From: Candidatus Eisenbergiella merdavium | GTDB taxonomy: Bacteria > Bacillota > Clostridia > Lachnospirales > Lachnospiraceae | Length of the DNA: 54,405 nucleotides | Assembly (NCBI GenBank): GCA_019119595.1 | Contig: DWWS01000008.1 | Span: 1 to 54,405 of the forward strand | Reading direction: 5' to 3' | Part shown: piece after piece, positions 8,894-16,099 of the stretch | Numbering within the stretch: the stretch's first letter is position 1 | Layout of the letters: each line of letters opens with the position of its first letter | The notes under the pieces: generated by a model | Told to the model about the DNA's origin: nothing | The model's input: only the letters and a program-made list of their open reading frames with translations | Databases searched by the model: none | Position numbers and translations under genes: made by a program

Positions 8894-9271
8894 ATGAAAC
8901 TGGAAGACATCGGACAAGGCGGACAGAAGCAGCGCATCGTGCAGGAGCTGGTGCCGGGAAAGCAGATCACCCTGGCCCATATCATCGCGAATCCGGACGG
9001 AGAGCTGTATGAGAAGCTGGGGCTGGATCCGCGAGTGGAGCTTTCCCGGGCGGCCATCGGCATCATGACGGTAAGCCCGGCGGAGACGGCCATCATCATG
9101 GCCGACATTGCGGTGAAGTCCTCGGGCGCGGCGCTGGGCTTTGTGGACCGCTTCAGCGGCTCCCTCATCGTGACCGGAACCGTATCGGAGGTGGAGGCGG
9201 CTTCCACGGCCATCCTTTCCTATGTGGAGGAAAAGCTGGGCTATACCGTCTGTGAGATCACCCGGACATGA
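8894..9271 (+). CDS. PduU/EutS-like BMC shell protein
   Basis: A 125-residue permuted BMC-H shell protein of the PduU/EutS type. It starts with a short leader, then KQITLAHIIANPDGELYEKLGL, written here only as the family's conserved opening (KQITLAHIIANP), followed by GIMTVSPAETAIIMADIA and a glycine-rich strand GSLIVTG before the last helix. The start at ATG 8894 has AGGAGG 6 bases upstream; an upstream in-frame start at 8864 has no site. PduU-type hexamers carry a beta-barrel cap over the pore and may contact other components. Its position in the enzyme-plus-GTPase unit is as in pdu and eut operons. Confidence 0.88.
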   Translation: MKLEDIGQGGQKQRIVQELVPGKQITLAHIIANPDGELYEKLGLDPRVELSRAAIGIMTVSPAETAIIMADIAVKSSGAALGFVDRFSGSLIVTGTVSEVEAASTAILSYVEEKLGYTVCEITRT

Positions 9272-9277
9272 GGAAAT

Positions 9278-9415
9278 GTGTGAACAATAAGCCTGATGGC
9301 TTATTGTTCACACGGCTATTTGTGCCGGAGCGTCACAAATAGCCCTTATGGCAGAAGAAAAATTGCATTCGCAATTTCTCTTCGCCCCGTCGCAGCAAAG
9401 CATTGCTTTGCTACG
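9278..9415. repeat. Cluster of four consecutive hairpins between pduU-like and eutP-like genes
   Basis: Four inverted repeats follow one another: a perfect 16-bp stem with TGAT loop (9278-9313), an 11-bp perfect stem with loop CCGGAGCGT (9314-9344), an imperfect stem GGCAGAAGA.../...CTCTTCGCC (9350-9386), and GCAGCAAAGC-ATT-GCTTTGCTAC (9392-9414). None is followed by a T run, so they are not ordinary terminators. The last ends in ACGCTCCGGACATGAGG directly before the next gene. Similar modules occur at 14590-14635, 15996-16063 and 18519-18548. Confidence 0.8.
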
Positions 9416-9435
9416 CTCCGGACATGAGGGATCAT

Positions 9436-9870
9436 ATGAAAAAGATCATCCTGATCGGCAGAAGCGGGGCGGGCAAGACCACGCTCACCCAGGCGCTGAA
9501 GGGAGAAGAAATCAAATACCACAAGACCCAGTACGTGAATCATTTTGAAAGCATCATCGACACACCGGGCGAATATGCGCAGACCCATGAGCTTGGCTAT
9601 GCGCTGGCGCTGTATTCCTATGAGGCCGACGTGGTGGGACTTCTCCTGTCGGCGGAGGAGCCGTACAGCCTCTATCCCCCAAATATCACCTGCATGGTGA
9701 ACCGGGAGGTGGTGGGGATCGTCACCCATGTGGATTCTGGGAAAGGGGATCCGGCCCGGGCGGAGCGGTGGCTGAGGCTCTCCGGCTGCAAAAAGATCTT
9801 CCGGGTGAACTCCAAAACGGGAGAAGGGGTTTCCGAGATCCTGGACTACCTGAAGGAGAACGGAGACTGA
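9436..9870 (+). CDS. EutP/PduV-like small GTPase
   Basis: A 145-residue P-loop GTPase-like protein of the EutP/PduV family, associated with microcompartments. Walker A is GRSGAGKTTL (residues about 8-17), the G3 motif is DTPGEY and the G4 position reads THVDSG, a variant of NKxD. ATG 9436 follows AGGGAT; the longer frame from 9403 would read through a hairpin and is not favoured. In Salmonella PduV is linked to compartment positioning; here the role is inferred only from family. It ends unit 1. Confidence 0.85.
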   Translation: MKKIILIGRSGAGKTTLTQALKGEEIKYHKTQYVNHFESIIDTPGEYAQTHELGYALALYSYEADVVGLLLSAEEPYSLYPPNITCMVNREVVGIVTHVDSGKGDPARAERWLRLSGCKKIFRVNSKTGEGVSEILDYLKENGD

Positions 9871-9921
9871 CCGGTTTTGAAGAAAACGGGGCAAACGGAC
9901 TGACCGGTTCCGAAGAAAAAA
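9865..9921 (+). repeat. Tandem duplication at the 3' end of the eutP-like gene
   Basis: GACTGACCGGTTxxGAAGAAAA occurs at 9865-9887 and again 33 bases later at 9898-9920. The first copy contains the stop codon of the GTPase gene. The 9871-10027 gap otherwise holds only A-rich sequence before promoter 2. Confidence 0.7.
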
Positions 9922-10027
9922 GAGCGGACAGACGGCCTGGCTCTGACAAAACAGGACGGAAAAGAAGGAAAAGACCTAAAAACCACAAAAATCAAACAGA
10001 AAATAAAGAAAAGCAACACCGTTATTG

Positions 10028-10056
10028 TTGACATACGTCATATACAGCAGTATAAT
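10028..10056 (+). promoter_or_regulatory. Consensus promoter of microcompartment unit 2
   Basis: TTGACA (10028-10033), exactly 17 bases, and TATAAT (10051-10056): a perfect housekeeping consensus. It lies about 100 bases before the aldolase start and likely drives the long run from the aldolase to rhamnulokinase. A perfect consensus implies tight negative control. Confidence 0.85.
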
Positions 10057-10076
10057 TAACAAAAATCAACATTCAG
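10054..10076 (+). promoter_or_regulatory. Candidate operator at promoter 2
   Basis: AATTAACAAAAATCAACATTCAG overlaps the last bases of the -10 box and runs into the expected transcription start (quoted in parts: AATTAACAAAAAT and CAACATTCAG). It aligns with 5413-5441 upstream of the dehydratase after small gaps. A repressor bound here would block promoter 2; the DeoR protein encoded at 19206 is the obvious candidate. Confidence 0.45.
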
Positions 10077-10152
10077 TATAGGAACATCACTCAACTTTCA
10101 ACGCCGCAATACGGCAGGAACGGGGCTGACACGCCTCGGAATGGAGGAGAAC

Positions 10153-10962
10153 ATGCAAAACGAGTACGAACTGAAAAAACTGATCTGCGACATCGGAAAG
10201 AGGATCTACAACAGGAACATGGTCGCGGCCAACGACGGAAACATTTCCGTGAAGCTGAACGACAATGAATTTCTCTGCACGCCCACCGGTGTTTCCAAGG
10301 GCTTCATGACTCCGGAATTCATCTGCAAGGTGGATGCGCAGGGCAACGTGATCCAGGCGAACAAGGGCTTCCGTCCTTCCTCCGAGATCAAGATGCACAT
10401 GCGTGTTTATCAGAAGCGCCCTGACGTGGGAGCCGTGGTGCATGCCCATCCCACCTTTGCCACCGCTTTTGCTATCGCAGGCATCCCGCTGACCCAGCCC
10501 ATCATGCCGGAAGCGGTGATCGCGCTCGGCTGCGTTCCGATCGCGGAGTACGGCACCCCCTCCACCATGGAGATTCCCGACAACGTGGAAAAATATCTTC
10601 CCTATTATGACGCGGTTCTTCTGGAGAACCACGGCGCGCTGACCTGGAGCACCGATCTGACCGCCGCTTACATGAAGATGGAGTCGGTGGAATTTTATGC
10701 GGAGCTTCTCTACAAGGCGAAAATGCTCGGCGGCCCCAAGGAATTTGATCAGGCTACGGTTCAGAAGCTGTATGAGATCAGAAGAAAAATGGGCCTGTCC
10801 GGAAAGCATCCGGCGGATCTGTGCCTGAACAAGAACGGCAAGAACTGCCATAACTGCGGCAATGGCTGCGGCTCCGTTTCCTCTCCGGCTTCCGGAAGCA
10901 GCGAGGTGAGCGAGGAAATGGTGGCTGAGATCGTAAAGAGGGTTATGGAGCAGCTTCAATGA
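10153..10962 (+). CDS. Class II aldolase (rhamnulose/fuculose-1-phosphate type) with encapsulation tail
   Basis: A 269-residue zinc aldolase that splits a 1-phospho-deoxyketose into DHAP and lactaldehyde. Metal ligands are visible as H97 and H99 (VVHAHP) and H160 (LENHGAL), with GNIS phosphate loop near residue 30 and the acidic residue in SSEIK (E78). Residues after about 220 do not belong to the aldolase fold: a cysteine-bearing linker (C224, C232, C235, C239; CHNCGNGC) and then a serine-rich hinge and amphipathic helix EVSEEMVAEIVKRVMEQLQ that resembles a compartment-targeting peptide. ATG 10153 is preceded by GGAGGAG. A rhamnulokinase at the end of the unit favours rhamnulose-1-phosphate, but fuculose-1-phosphate is also possible. 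Confidence 0.9.
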   Translation: MQNEYELKKLICDIGKRIYNRNMVAANDGNISVKLNDNEFLCTPTGVSKGFMTPEFICKVDAQGNVIQANKGFRPSSEIKMHMRVYQKRPDVGAVVHAHPTFATAFAIAGIPLTQPIMPEAVIALGCVPIAEYGTPSTMEIPDNVEKYLPYYDAVLLENHGALTWSTDLTAAYMKMESVEFYAELLYKAKMLGGPKEFDQATVQKLYEIRRKMGLSGKHPADLCLNKNGKNCHNCGNGCGSVSSPASGSSEVSEEMVAEIVKRVMEQLQ

Positions 10963-11477
10963 ATCTGACTGATGAAAAAGGGATTGCCGAAGCGGTCCGC
11001 CAAGCGCTTGCGGAAGCCGGTTATACAGGACAGAAAAAAGTCCCCGCACGTATGACGCTCCGCCTGGCGGAGGAGCTTGCGGCCCGTGTGGAGAAAAAGG
11101 CCCGCGAGCAGAATATGCGGGTGGTCACGGCGGTCGCGGATGAGGGCGGCAATATTAGGCTTCTGCGCAGCATGGACGGCGCTTATCTGGGAAGCGCGGA
11201 CGTCGCCGCGAACAAGGCGTATACCAGCGTGGCCTTTCAGATGTCCACGCAGACGCTTTCCGCTCTTGCCCGGCCGGACGGCCCGCTGTATGGGATACAG
11301 CATACCAACGGCGGCAGGATCGTGATCTTCGGCGGCGGTGAACCGCTCTTTGCGGATGGCGTACTGATCGGAGGCCTTGGAGTCAGCGGCGGTACGGCGG
11401 AGCAGGACACAGCGCTTGCCGCGTATGGAGCATCCCTTTTGAAGGAGGACGGCTCGAACCTCCGGTTCGCGCCATAG
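10959..11477 (+). CDS. PduO C-terminal/HbpS-like (GlcG family) protein
   Basis: A 172-residue protein matching the DUF336/HbpS/PduO-C fold: LRLAEELAARVEKKA, then VVTAVADEGGNIRLLRSMDG, here cited only as VADEGG and RSMDGA, then AANKAYTS and a glycine-rich end (GGGEPLFADGVLIGGLGVSG). In Salmonella PduO this domain is attached to a cobalamin adenosyltransferase; that N-terminal domain is absent, as expected in a B12-independent locus. Members bind haem or act in redox sensing, but the role here is unknown. The N-terminus IAEAVRQALAEAG is helical and amphipathic, similar to the encapsulation tails of neighbours. Start overlaps the aldolase stop (ATGA). Confidence 0.82.
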   Translation: MNLTDEKGIAEAVRQALAEAGYTGQKKVPARMTLRLAEELAARVEKKAREQNMRVVTAVADEGGNIRLLRSMDGAYLGSADVAANKAYTSVAFQMSTQTLSALARPDGPLYGIQHTNGGRIVIFGGGEPLFADGVLIGGLGVSGGTAEQDTALAAYGASLLKEDGSNLRFAP

Positions 11478-11543
11478 AATGGCTCCGCCATTCTTTCCGG
11501 AATGGAGTGCCGCCTGTCGGCGGCAGAAATAGGAGGTAATCTC

Positions 11544-12935
11544 GTGCCTGTAAGCGAAACAATGGTACAGGATATTGTGAAGGAAGTGGTTGCGAGGATG
11601 CAGCTTTCCGGGACGGCGCAGAGCGCGTATCACGGCGTATTCGCCGATATGAACGACGCCATCGCCGCAGCGAAGGAGGCGCAGAAGAAGGTCCGCGTCA
11701 TGACCATGGACCAGAGAGAGCAGATCATTTCCAATATCCGCATGAAAACCCACGAGAACGCGGAGGTCCTTGCGCGCATGGGCGTGGAAGAGACCGGAAT
11801 GGGAAACGTGGGAGACAAGATCTTAAAGCATCATCTCCTGGCGGACAAAACGCCGGGAACGGAAGACATTACAACGACGGCATGGTCCGGAGACCGGGGA
11901 CTGACGCTGGTGGAGATGGGGCCCTTCGGCGTGATCGGAGCGATCACTCCCTGCACCAATCCCAGTGAAACGGTTCTCTGCAACTGCATGGGCATGATCG
12001 CCGCGGGCAATACGGTGGTATTCAATCCCCATCCTCAGGCGGTGAAAACCTCTATTTTCGCCATGAATCTGGTGAATGAGGCGTCCATCGAGGCGGGCGG
12101 CCCGGATAACGTGGCCTGTACGGTGGAGAAGCCCACGCTGGCCTCAAGCTCCATCATGATGAAGCATAAGGATATTCCGCTGATCGCCGCCACGGGCGGT
12201 CCCGGCGTGGTAACGGCCGTGCTTTCCTCCGGAAAGAGAGGGATCGGCGCGGGAGCGGGAAATCCCCCGGCGCTGGTGGACGAGACCGCCGATATCAGAA
12301 AAGCGGCCCAGGACATCGTGAACGGCTGTACCTTTGACAACAACCTTCCCTGCATCGCGGAGAAGGAGATCGTAGCGGTGGACAGCATTGCGGACGAGCT
12401 GATGCACTACATGATCAGCGAGCAGGGCTGCTACCTGATCTCAAAGGAGGAGCAGGAGCGGCTGGTAAATACGGTGCTCACCCCCAAGGGCCTGAACCGC
12501 AAATGCGTGGGACGAAGCGCGAGAGCGCTGCTTTCCATGATCGGGATCGAAGCCCCGTCCAACATCCGCTGCATCGTGTTCGAGGGAGAAAAGGAGCATC
12601 CCCTGATCGCGGAGGAGCTGATGATGCCCATTCTGGGCCTGGTGCGCGCGAAGGATTTTGACGACGCGGTGGAAAAGGCGGTCTGGCTGGAGCATGGAAA
12701 CCGGCATTCGGCTCATATCCATTCCAAGAACATCGACAACATCACCAAATACGCCCGCGCGATCGATACGGCGATCCTGGTGAAGAACGCGCCGTCCTAT
12801 GCGGCTCTTGGCTTCGGCGGAGAGGGCTACTGCACCTTTACCATCGCAAGCAGGACCGGAGAGGGCCTGACCAGCGCAAGCACCTTTACCAAGAGAAGGC
12901 GCTGCGTGATGTCGGACAGCCTGTGCATCCGATAA
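11544..12935 (+). CDS. CoA-acylating propionaldehyde dehydrogenase (PduP-like)
   Basis: A 463-residue aldehyde dehydrogenase of the CoA-acylating PduP/EutE group that turns propionaldehyde, NAD and CoA into propionyl-CoA. The catalytic cysteine is in NNLPCIAEKE (about C270). The N-terminus SETMVQDIVKEVVARMQ is an amphipathic encapsulation-type helix followed by a short linker. I choose GTG 11544, which has AGGAGG 7 bases upstream; ATG 11502 in frame lies within a hairpin leader (GAATGG-CTC-CGCCATTC near 11477-11494) and has no ribosome site. It is expected to act inside the shell together with the alcohol dehydrogenase to recycle NAD. Confidence 0.92.
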   Translation: MPVSETMVQDIVKEVVARMQLSGTAQSAYHGVFADMNDAIAAAKEAQKKVRVMTMDQREQIISNIRMKTHENAEVLARMGVEETGMGNVGDKILKHHLLADKTPGTEDITTTAWSGDRGLTLVEMGPFGVIGAITPCTNPSETVLCNCMGMIAAGNTVVFNPHPQAVKTSIFAMNLVNEASIEAGGPDNVACTVEKPTLASSSIMMKHKDIPLIAATGGPGVVTAVLSSGKRGIGAGAGNPPALVDETADIRKAAQDIVNGCTFDNNLPCIAEKEIVAVDSIADELMHYMISEQGCYLISKEEQERLVNTVLTPKGLNRKCVGRSARALLSMIGIEAPSNIRCIVFEGEKEHPLIAEELMMPILGLVRAKDFDDAVEKAVWLEHGNRHSAHIHSKNIDNITKYARAIDTAILVKNAPSYAALGFGGEGYCTFTIASRTGEGLTSASTFTKRRRCVMSDSLCIR

Positions 12936-12956
12936 GCGGGAAAAAAGAGGTAGATT

Positions 12957-14165
12957 ATGGAAATCAACGGAGCAAACATAGAAGAGATCGTCAGACAGGT
13001 CTTAAACAGCATGGAGGGAAGGCAGCAGACGGCCGGAACGTCCGCGTCCCCCGCGGGAGCCGTTCCGAAGACGGCCCGCGTCGCCATGCTCACCGGTCTG
13101 GAGCATTATGACGTAAAGGAATTTCCCATCCCCGAGGTGGGAGACGACGATATCCTGGTAAAGGTGGAGGGCTGCGGCATCTGCGGAACGGATGCTCATG
13201 AATTCAAAAAGGATCCCTTCGGCCTGATCCCCGTGGCGCTTGGCCATGAGGGAACCGGAGAGATCGTGAAGATGGGTAAAAATGTGAAGAAGGACAGCGC
13301 CGGAAAGGATCTGAAGGTGGGCGACAAGGTCGTGACCTGCATGATCTTCAAGGACAATCCGGACATCACCATGTTCGACCTGAACAAGCAGAACGTGGGC
13401 GGCGCGGATGTATACGGCCTGCTTCCCGACGACGACATCCATCTGAACGGATGGTTTTCCGATTATATTTTCATCCGCGGCGGCTCTACCGTATTCAATG
13501 TGAGCGACCTGGATCTGTATTCCAGAATCCTCATCGAGCCCTGCGCGGTTCTGGTACACGCGGTGGAGCGGGCAAAATCCACCGGGATCCTCCGCTTCAA
13601 CAGCAGAGTGGTGGTTCAGGGCTGCGGACCCATCGGCCTGATCTGCATCGCGATCCTGCGCACCATGGGGATCAACAAGATCGTGGCGGTGGACGGAGAG
13701 GATAAGCGCCTTGCTTTCGCCAGAGAAATGGGCGCGTCCGATACGGTGAATTTCAAGGATCATAAGGGAATCGAGGCCCTTGCGGGCGCCGTGGAGAACG
13801 CCTGCGACGGACATCTTGCCGACTTCGCCTTCCAGTGCACGGGATCCCCTGCGGGACATTCCAACATTTACAAGTTCATCCGCAACGGCGGCGGATTGTG
13901 TGAGCTGGGCTTTTTCATCAACGGCGGAGACGCGACCATCAATCCGCACTTTGATATCTGTTCTAAGGAGATCACCACGGTGGGCTCCTGGGTATACACC
14001 CTGAGAGATTACGCGACCACCTTTGATTTCTTAAAGAGCGCGAAGAAGATCGGCATCCCGATGGAGAAGCTGATCACCCACACCTTCCCGTTAGACCAGA
14101 TCAACGAAGCCCATCAGACCAATCTGGCAATGAGCGGGCTGAAGATTGCAATCATCAATCAGTAA
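12957..14165 (+). CDS. Zinc-dependent alcohol dehydrogenase with N-terminal encapsulation peptide
   Basis: A 402-residue medium-chain dehydrogenase/reductase. Residues 1-22 form an amphipathic helix (NIEEIVRQVLNSMEG) followed by a linker to about residue 40, then the catalytic domain: GCGICGTDAHEF with zinc ligands, GHEGTGE, and nucleotide-binding GCGPIGL. In this pathway it may reduce lactaldehyde to 1,2-propanediol, or propionaldehyde to propanol, or both; sequence alone cannot decide. AGAGGT precedes ATG 12957. It replaces the iron-type PduQ of cobalamin-dependent systems. Confidence 0.88.
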   Translation: MEINGANIEEIVRQVLNSMEGRQQTAGTSASPAGAVPKTARVAMLTGLEHYDVKEFPIPEVGDDDILVKVEGCGICGTDAHEFKKDPFGLIPVALGHEGTGEIVKMGKNVKKDSAGKDLKVGDKVVTCMIFKDNPDITMFDLNKQNVGGADVYGLLPDDDIHLNGWFSDYIFIRGGSTVFNVSDLDLYSRILIEPCAVLVHAVERAKSTGILRFNSRVVVQGCGPIGLICIAILRTMGINKIVAVDGEDKRLAFAREMGASDTVNFKDHKGIEALAGAVENACDGHLADFAFQCTGSPAGHSNIYKFIRNGGGLCELGFFINGGDATINPHFDICSKEITTVGSWVYTLRDYATTFDFLKSAKKIGIPMEKLITHTFPLDQINEAHQTNLAMSGLKIAIINQ

Positions 14166-14213
14166 AAACGGCGTGCCGCATGACCGGCATGCTACAGTCA
14201 GGAGGAAGCGCCC

Positions 14214-14528
14214 ATGGAGGAAGCGGTTGGAATTCTGGAGGTATACGGTCTTGTATGCGCCTTCATGGCGGCTGACGCCGGATGCAAGGCGGGCAACGTC
14301 AGGCTTGAGCCCTTTGATAAAAACAAGCCTGCCAACGCGGACAGCCTTCCGGTGCCGCTGCTGGTGACGATCAAGTTCCGCGGCAGCGTATCGGATGTGG
14401 AGGCGGCGATGGAAGCCGGAGAGCGCATGGCGAAAAGCCTGACCGGAGTGGTGCAGAAATATATCATCCCCCGGCCTACGGCCGATACGGAAAAAATGCT
14501 GAAGCTCTGCGCATTTGATAAATCATAA
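14214..14528 (+). CDS. BMC-H shell protein, variant with insert
   Basis: A 104-residue single-BMC-domain protein. It opens [20 protein letters not shown] and shows the shell-protein core, but a loop [14 protein letters not shown] (about residues 37-50) interrupts the strand that in ordinary BMC-H proteins is short. The family IIPRP edge motif is present (YIIPRPTAD). AGGAGG lies 8 bases upstream. The insert would lie near the hexamer pore or face and may mark a specialised pore. First of four tandem BMC-H genes. Confidence 0.85.
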   Translation: MEEAVGILEVYGLVCAFMAADAGCKAGNVRLEPFDKNKPANADSLPVPLLVTIKFRGSVSDVEAAMEAGERMAKSLTGVVQKYIIPRPTADTEKMLKLCAFDKS

Positions 14529-14559
14529 ACGAAGCATAAAGGCTGGAAACTGTTTCAAT

Positions 14560-14676
14560 GCCGCCCGTGGCGGCGGCAAAAAAGGAGGCGGAAAGCGCAA
14601 TGCGCTTTCCTGGAAGAATCATTGCATGATTCTTCTCACAGAATTGAATGCCGCCCGTGGCGGCGAAAAAGGAGGA
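14560..14676 (+). repeat. Duplicated leader with palindromes before a BMC-H gene
   Basis: The phrase TCAATGCCGCCCGTGGCGGC followed by an A-run and GGAGG occurs twice, near 14565-14588 (with the reading TTTCAATG) and near 14645-14676 (with TTGAATG). Between them are two perfect stems: GGAAAGCGCA-A-TGCGCTTTCC (14590-14610) and GAAGAATCA-TTGCA-TGATTCTTC (14613-14635). Only the second GGAGG serves the shell gene at 14680. Confidence 0.7.
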
Positions 14677-14679
14677 AAA

Positions 14680-14955
14680 ATGGCACAGGAAGCACTTGGA
14701 ATGGTGGAAACAAGAGGACTTACCGCTGCGATCGAGGCGGCGGATGCGATGACCAAATCCGCTGAGGTGAGGCTGGTCGGAACAGAAAAGATCGGTTCCG
14801 GACTGGTTACCGTTATGGTTCGCGGCGATGTGGGAGCCGTTAAGGCTTCTGTGGAGAGCGGTTCCGCTGCCGCCAGCAAGCTGGGCGAGCTGGTTGCGGC
14901 TCACGTGATCCCGAGACCTCACAGCGACGTGGAAAAGATTCTCCCCACTATCTGA
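14680..14955 (+). CDS. BMC-H shell protein (PduA/PduJ-like)
   Basis: A 91-residue canonical hexameric shell protein: [14 protein letters not shown], the central strand [20 protein letters not shown] and the edge motif [15 protein letters not shown]. It builds the flat facets of the compartment. GGAGG is 4 bases upstream of ATG 14680. A longer in-frame start at 14515 would begin inside the preceding gene and read through the palindromic leader, so it is rejected. It is very similar to the core of the gene at 15428-15865, so the two arose by duplication. Confidence 0.92.
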   Translation: MAQEALGMVETRGLTAAIEAADAMTKSAEVRLVGTEKIGSGLVTVMVRGDVGAVKASVESGSAAASKLGELVAAHVIPRPHSDVEKILPTI

Positions 14956-14983
14956 TTACCATCTGAGACAGGAGTGAAGATTC

Positions 14984-15292
14984 ATGAGGAAGTCATACGG
15001 CCTGATTGAAATATCGGGAGTGGTCGCGGCGCTGGATGCGCTGGATATCATGTGCAAGGCGGCGGACGTTTCTTTGTCCACCTGGGAAAGAAAGCTTGGC
15101 GGAAGACTTGTCACCATCATCGTGGAAGGGGACGTGGCGGCTGTGACCGCCGCAGTTGAGGCCGCCAGGACCCGCGCGATCAAGCCCCTCGTGTCCAGCG
15201 GCGTGATCGCAAATCCTCATGAGGAGATCGTCGCGCAGGTGAAGCGGAGCATGGGACGTTTCCGCACCGCAGAGGAAATCGAGGCAATGTAG
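14984..15292 (+). CDS. BMC-H shell protein with C-terminal tail
   Basis: A 102-residue BMC-H protein that is more divergent than its neighbours (KSYGLIEISGVVAALDALDI, GGRLVTIIVEGDVAAV, GVIANPHEEI). It ends with a tail of about 15 residues beyond the BMC fold, GRFRTAEEIEAM. The DNA for this tail is repeated twice more just after the stop codon. AGGAG precedes ATG 14984. Confidence 0.88.
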   Translation: MRKSYGLIEISGVVAALDALDIMCKAADVSLSTWERKLGGRLVTIIVEGDVAAVTAAVEAARTRAIKPLVSSGVIANPHEEIVAQVKRSMGRFRTAEEIEAM

Positions 15293-15391
15293 AAAACGTC
15301 CCGACGTTTCCGTAACGCTGAGGAAATCGAGAGAATGTAGAGAAACGTCCCGGCGTTTCCGCAGCGCGGAGGAGATCGAGAGGATACAGAG
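15255..15391 (+). repeat. Three tandem copies of the 3' end of a shell gene
   Basis: Units begin at 15255, 15303 and 15352 (periods 48 and 49). The first is the real gene end, the second reads RRFRNAEEIERM then stop, and the third reads RRFRSAEEIERIQ and continues. Differences between copies are largely silent in this reading, which suggests they once were translated as tails of separate shell genes rather than being a recent slip. Confidence 0.8.
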
Positions 15392-15427
15392 CAGGCGGTG
15401 GGATAGCGCTTCAGAATGGAGATTGTC

Positions 15428-15865
15428 ATGCCGGAAAACAATGCGGATAAGGAAAAGAAAGATAAAAACGAGCAGACGAAGGCAGTGAGAACCACAAGAC
15501 GTACCGCTGCCAGAAAAACTCCGGCCCCTGCGCCGGAGGAGGAAGCCGTAAAGAAGGTTGCCGAAAATGATAAGGAGGAAAAAAGAATGGCACAGGAAGC
15601 TTTGGGAATGGTGGAAACAAGAGGACTGGTAGCTGCGATCGAGGCGGCTGACGCAATGTGCAAGGCTGCGAACGTGGCGCTTGTTGGAACGGAGAAGATC
15701 GGCTCCGGACTGGTAACCGTTATGGTGCGCGGAGACGTTGGAGCTGTGAAGTCCGCTGTGGAAGCGGGTTCCAGCAGCGCTGAAAGACTGGGCGAGCTGG
15801 TTGCGACGCATGTGATCCCCAGGCCTCATACGGATGTTGAGATGATCCTTCCGAAGGTAAAATAA
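15428..15865 (+). CDS. BMC-H shell protein with charged N-terminal extension or internal restart
   Basis: From ATG 15428 the frame gives 145 residues: a 53-residue Lys/Arg/Glu/Pro-rich, probably disordered extension (with [20 protein letters not shown]) and then a full PduA/PduJ-like BMC-H domain starting [17 protein letters not shown] 15428 has GGAG 6 bases upstream. A second, stronger site, AAGGAGG, lies 8 bases before the internal ATG 15587, which would give a 92-residue standard shell protein. Both forms may be made from one gene. The domain is nearly identical to that at 14680. The extension could face the lumen or cytosol and bind a partner. Confidence 0.8.
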   Translation: MPENNADKEKKDKNEQTKAVRTTRRTAARKTPAPAPEEEAVKKVAENDKEEKRMAQEALGMVETRGLVAAIEAADAMCKAANVALVGTEKIGSGLVTVMVRGDVGAVKSAVEAGSSSAERLGELVATHVIPRPHTDVEMILPKVK

Positions 15866-15995
15866 GACGGCTTTTACAGCCTGAACGGTTTTTTCCTGAT
15901 CCGGCTGCCTCTGGCGGGGAGAGGGGAAAGAACGGAGAACGGGCAGAAGCGGCCCCGGGAGGGGAGCGCCTGCCCGTTTTTCAAAAATCGGCTGA

Positions 15996-16063
15996 CAGTC
16001 TGCGCCGGAGCGCGCAGACTGCTTACGGGCAGAGGAGAAACCGCATCCGCGTTTTTCTCCGCC
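15996..16063. repeat. Hairpins upstream of pduL
   Basis: CAGTCTGCG (15996-16004), loop CCGGAG, and CGCAGACTG (16013-16021) form one stem; GGGCAGAGGAGAAA.../...TTTTTCTCCGCCC (16027-16063) forms a second. The segment then ends in ACGCTCCGAAATGAGG before the pduL start, the same ending as the 9278-9430 cluster. Confidence 0.65.
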
Positions 16064-16099
16064 CAAACCTTACCGCTGACGCTCCGAAATGAGGAAAAC

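Noticed and set aside
9278..9313. Rho-independent terminator between pduU-like and eutP-like genes
   Set aside because: The stem is perfect, but no T run follows on either strand and a similar element lies within unit 2, where termination would be harmful.
9768..10031. Lys/Arg-rich frame after the eutP-like gene
   Set aside because: It overlaps the GTPase in another frame and its tail comes from A-rich repeats; no ribosome site.
10959..11477. Cobalamin adenosyltransferase PduO
   Set aside because: Only the C-terminal HbpS/GlcG-like domain is present; the adenosyltransferase domain is missing, and no B12 enzyme is in the locus.
14515..14679. N-terminal extension of the BMC-H gene at 14680
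   Set aside because: It would begin within the end of the preceding gene and read through palindromes and a duplicated ribosome-site leader; the real site lies directly before ATG 14680.
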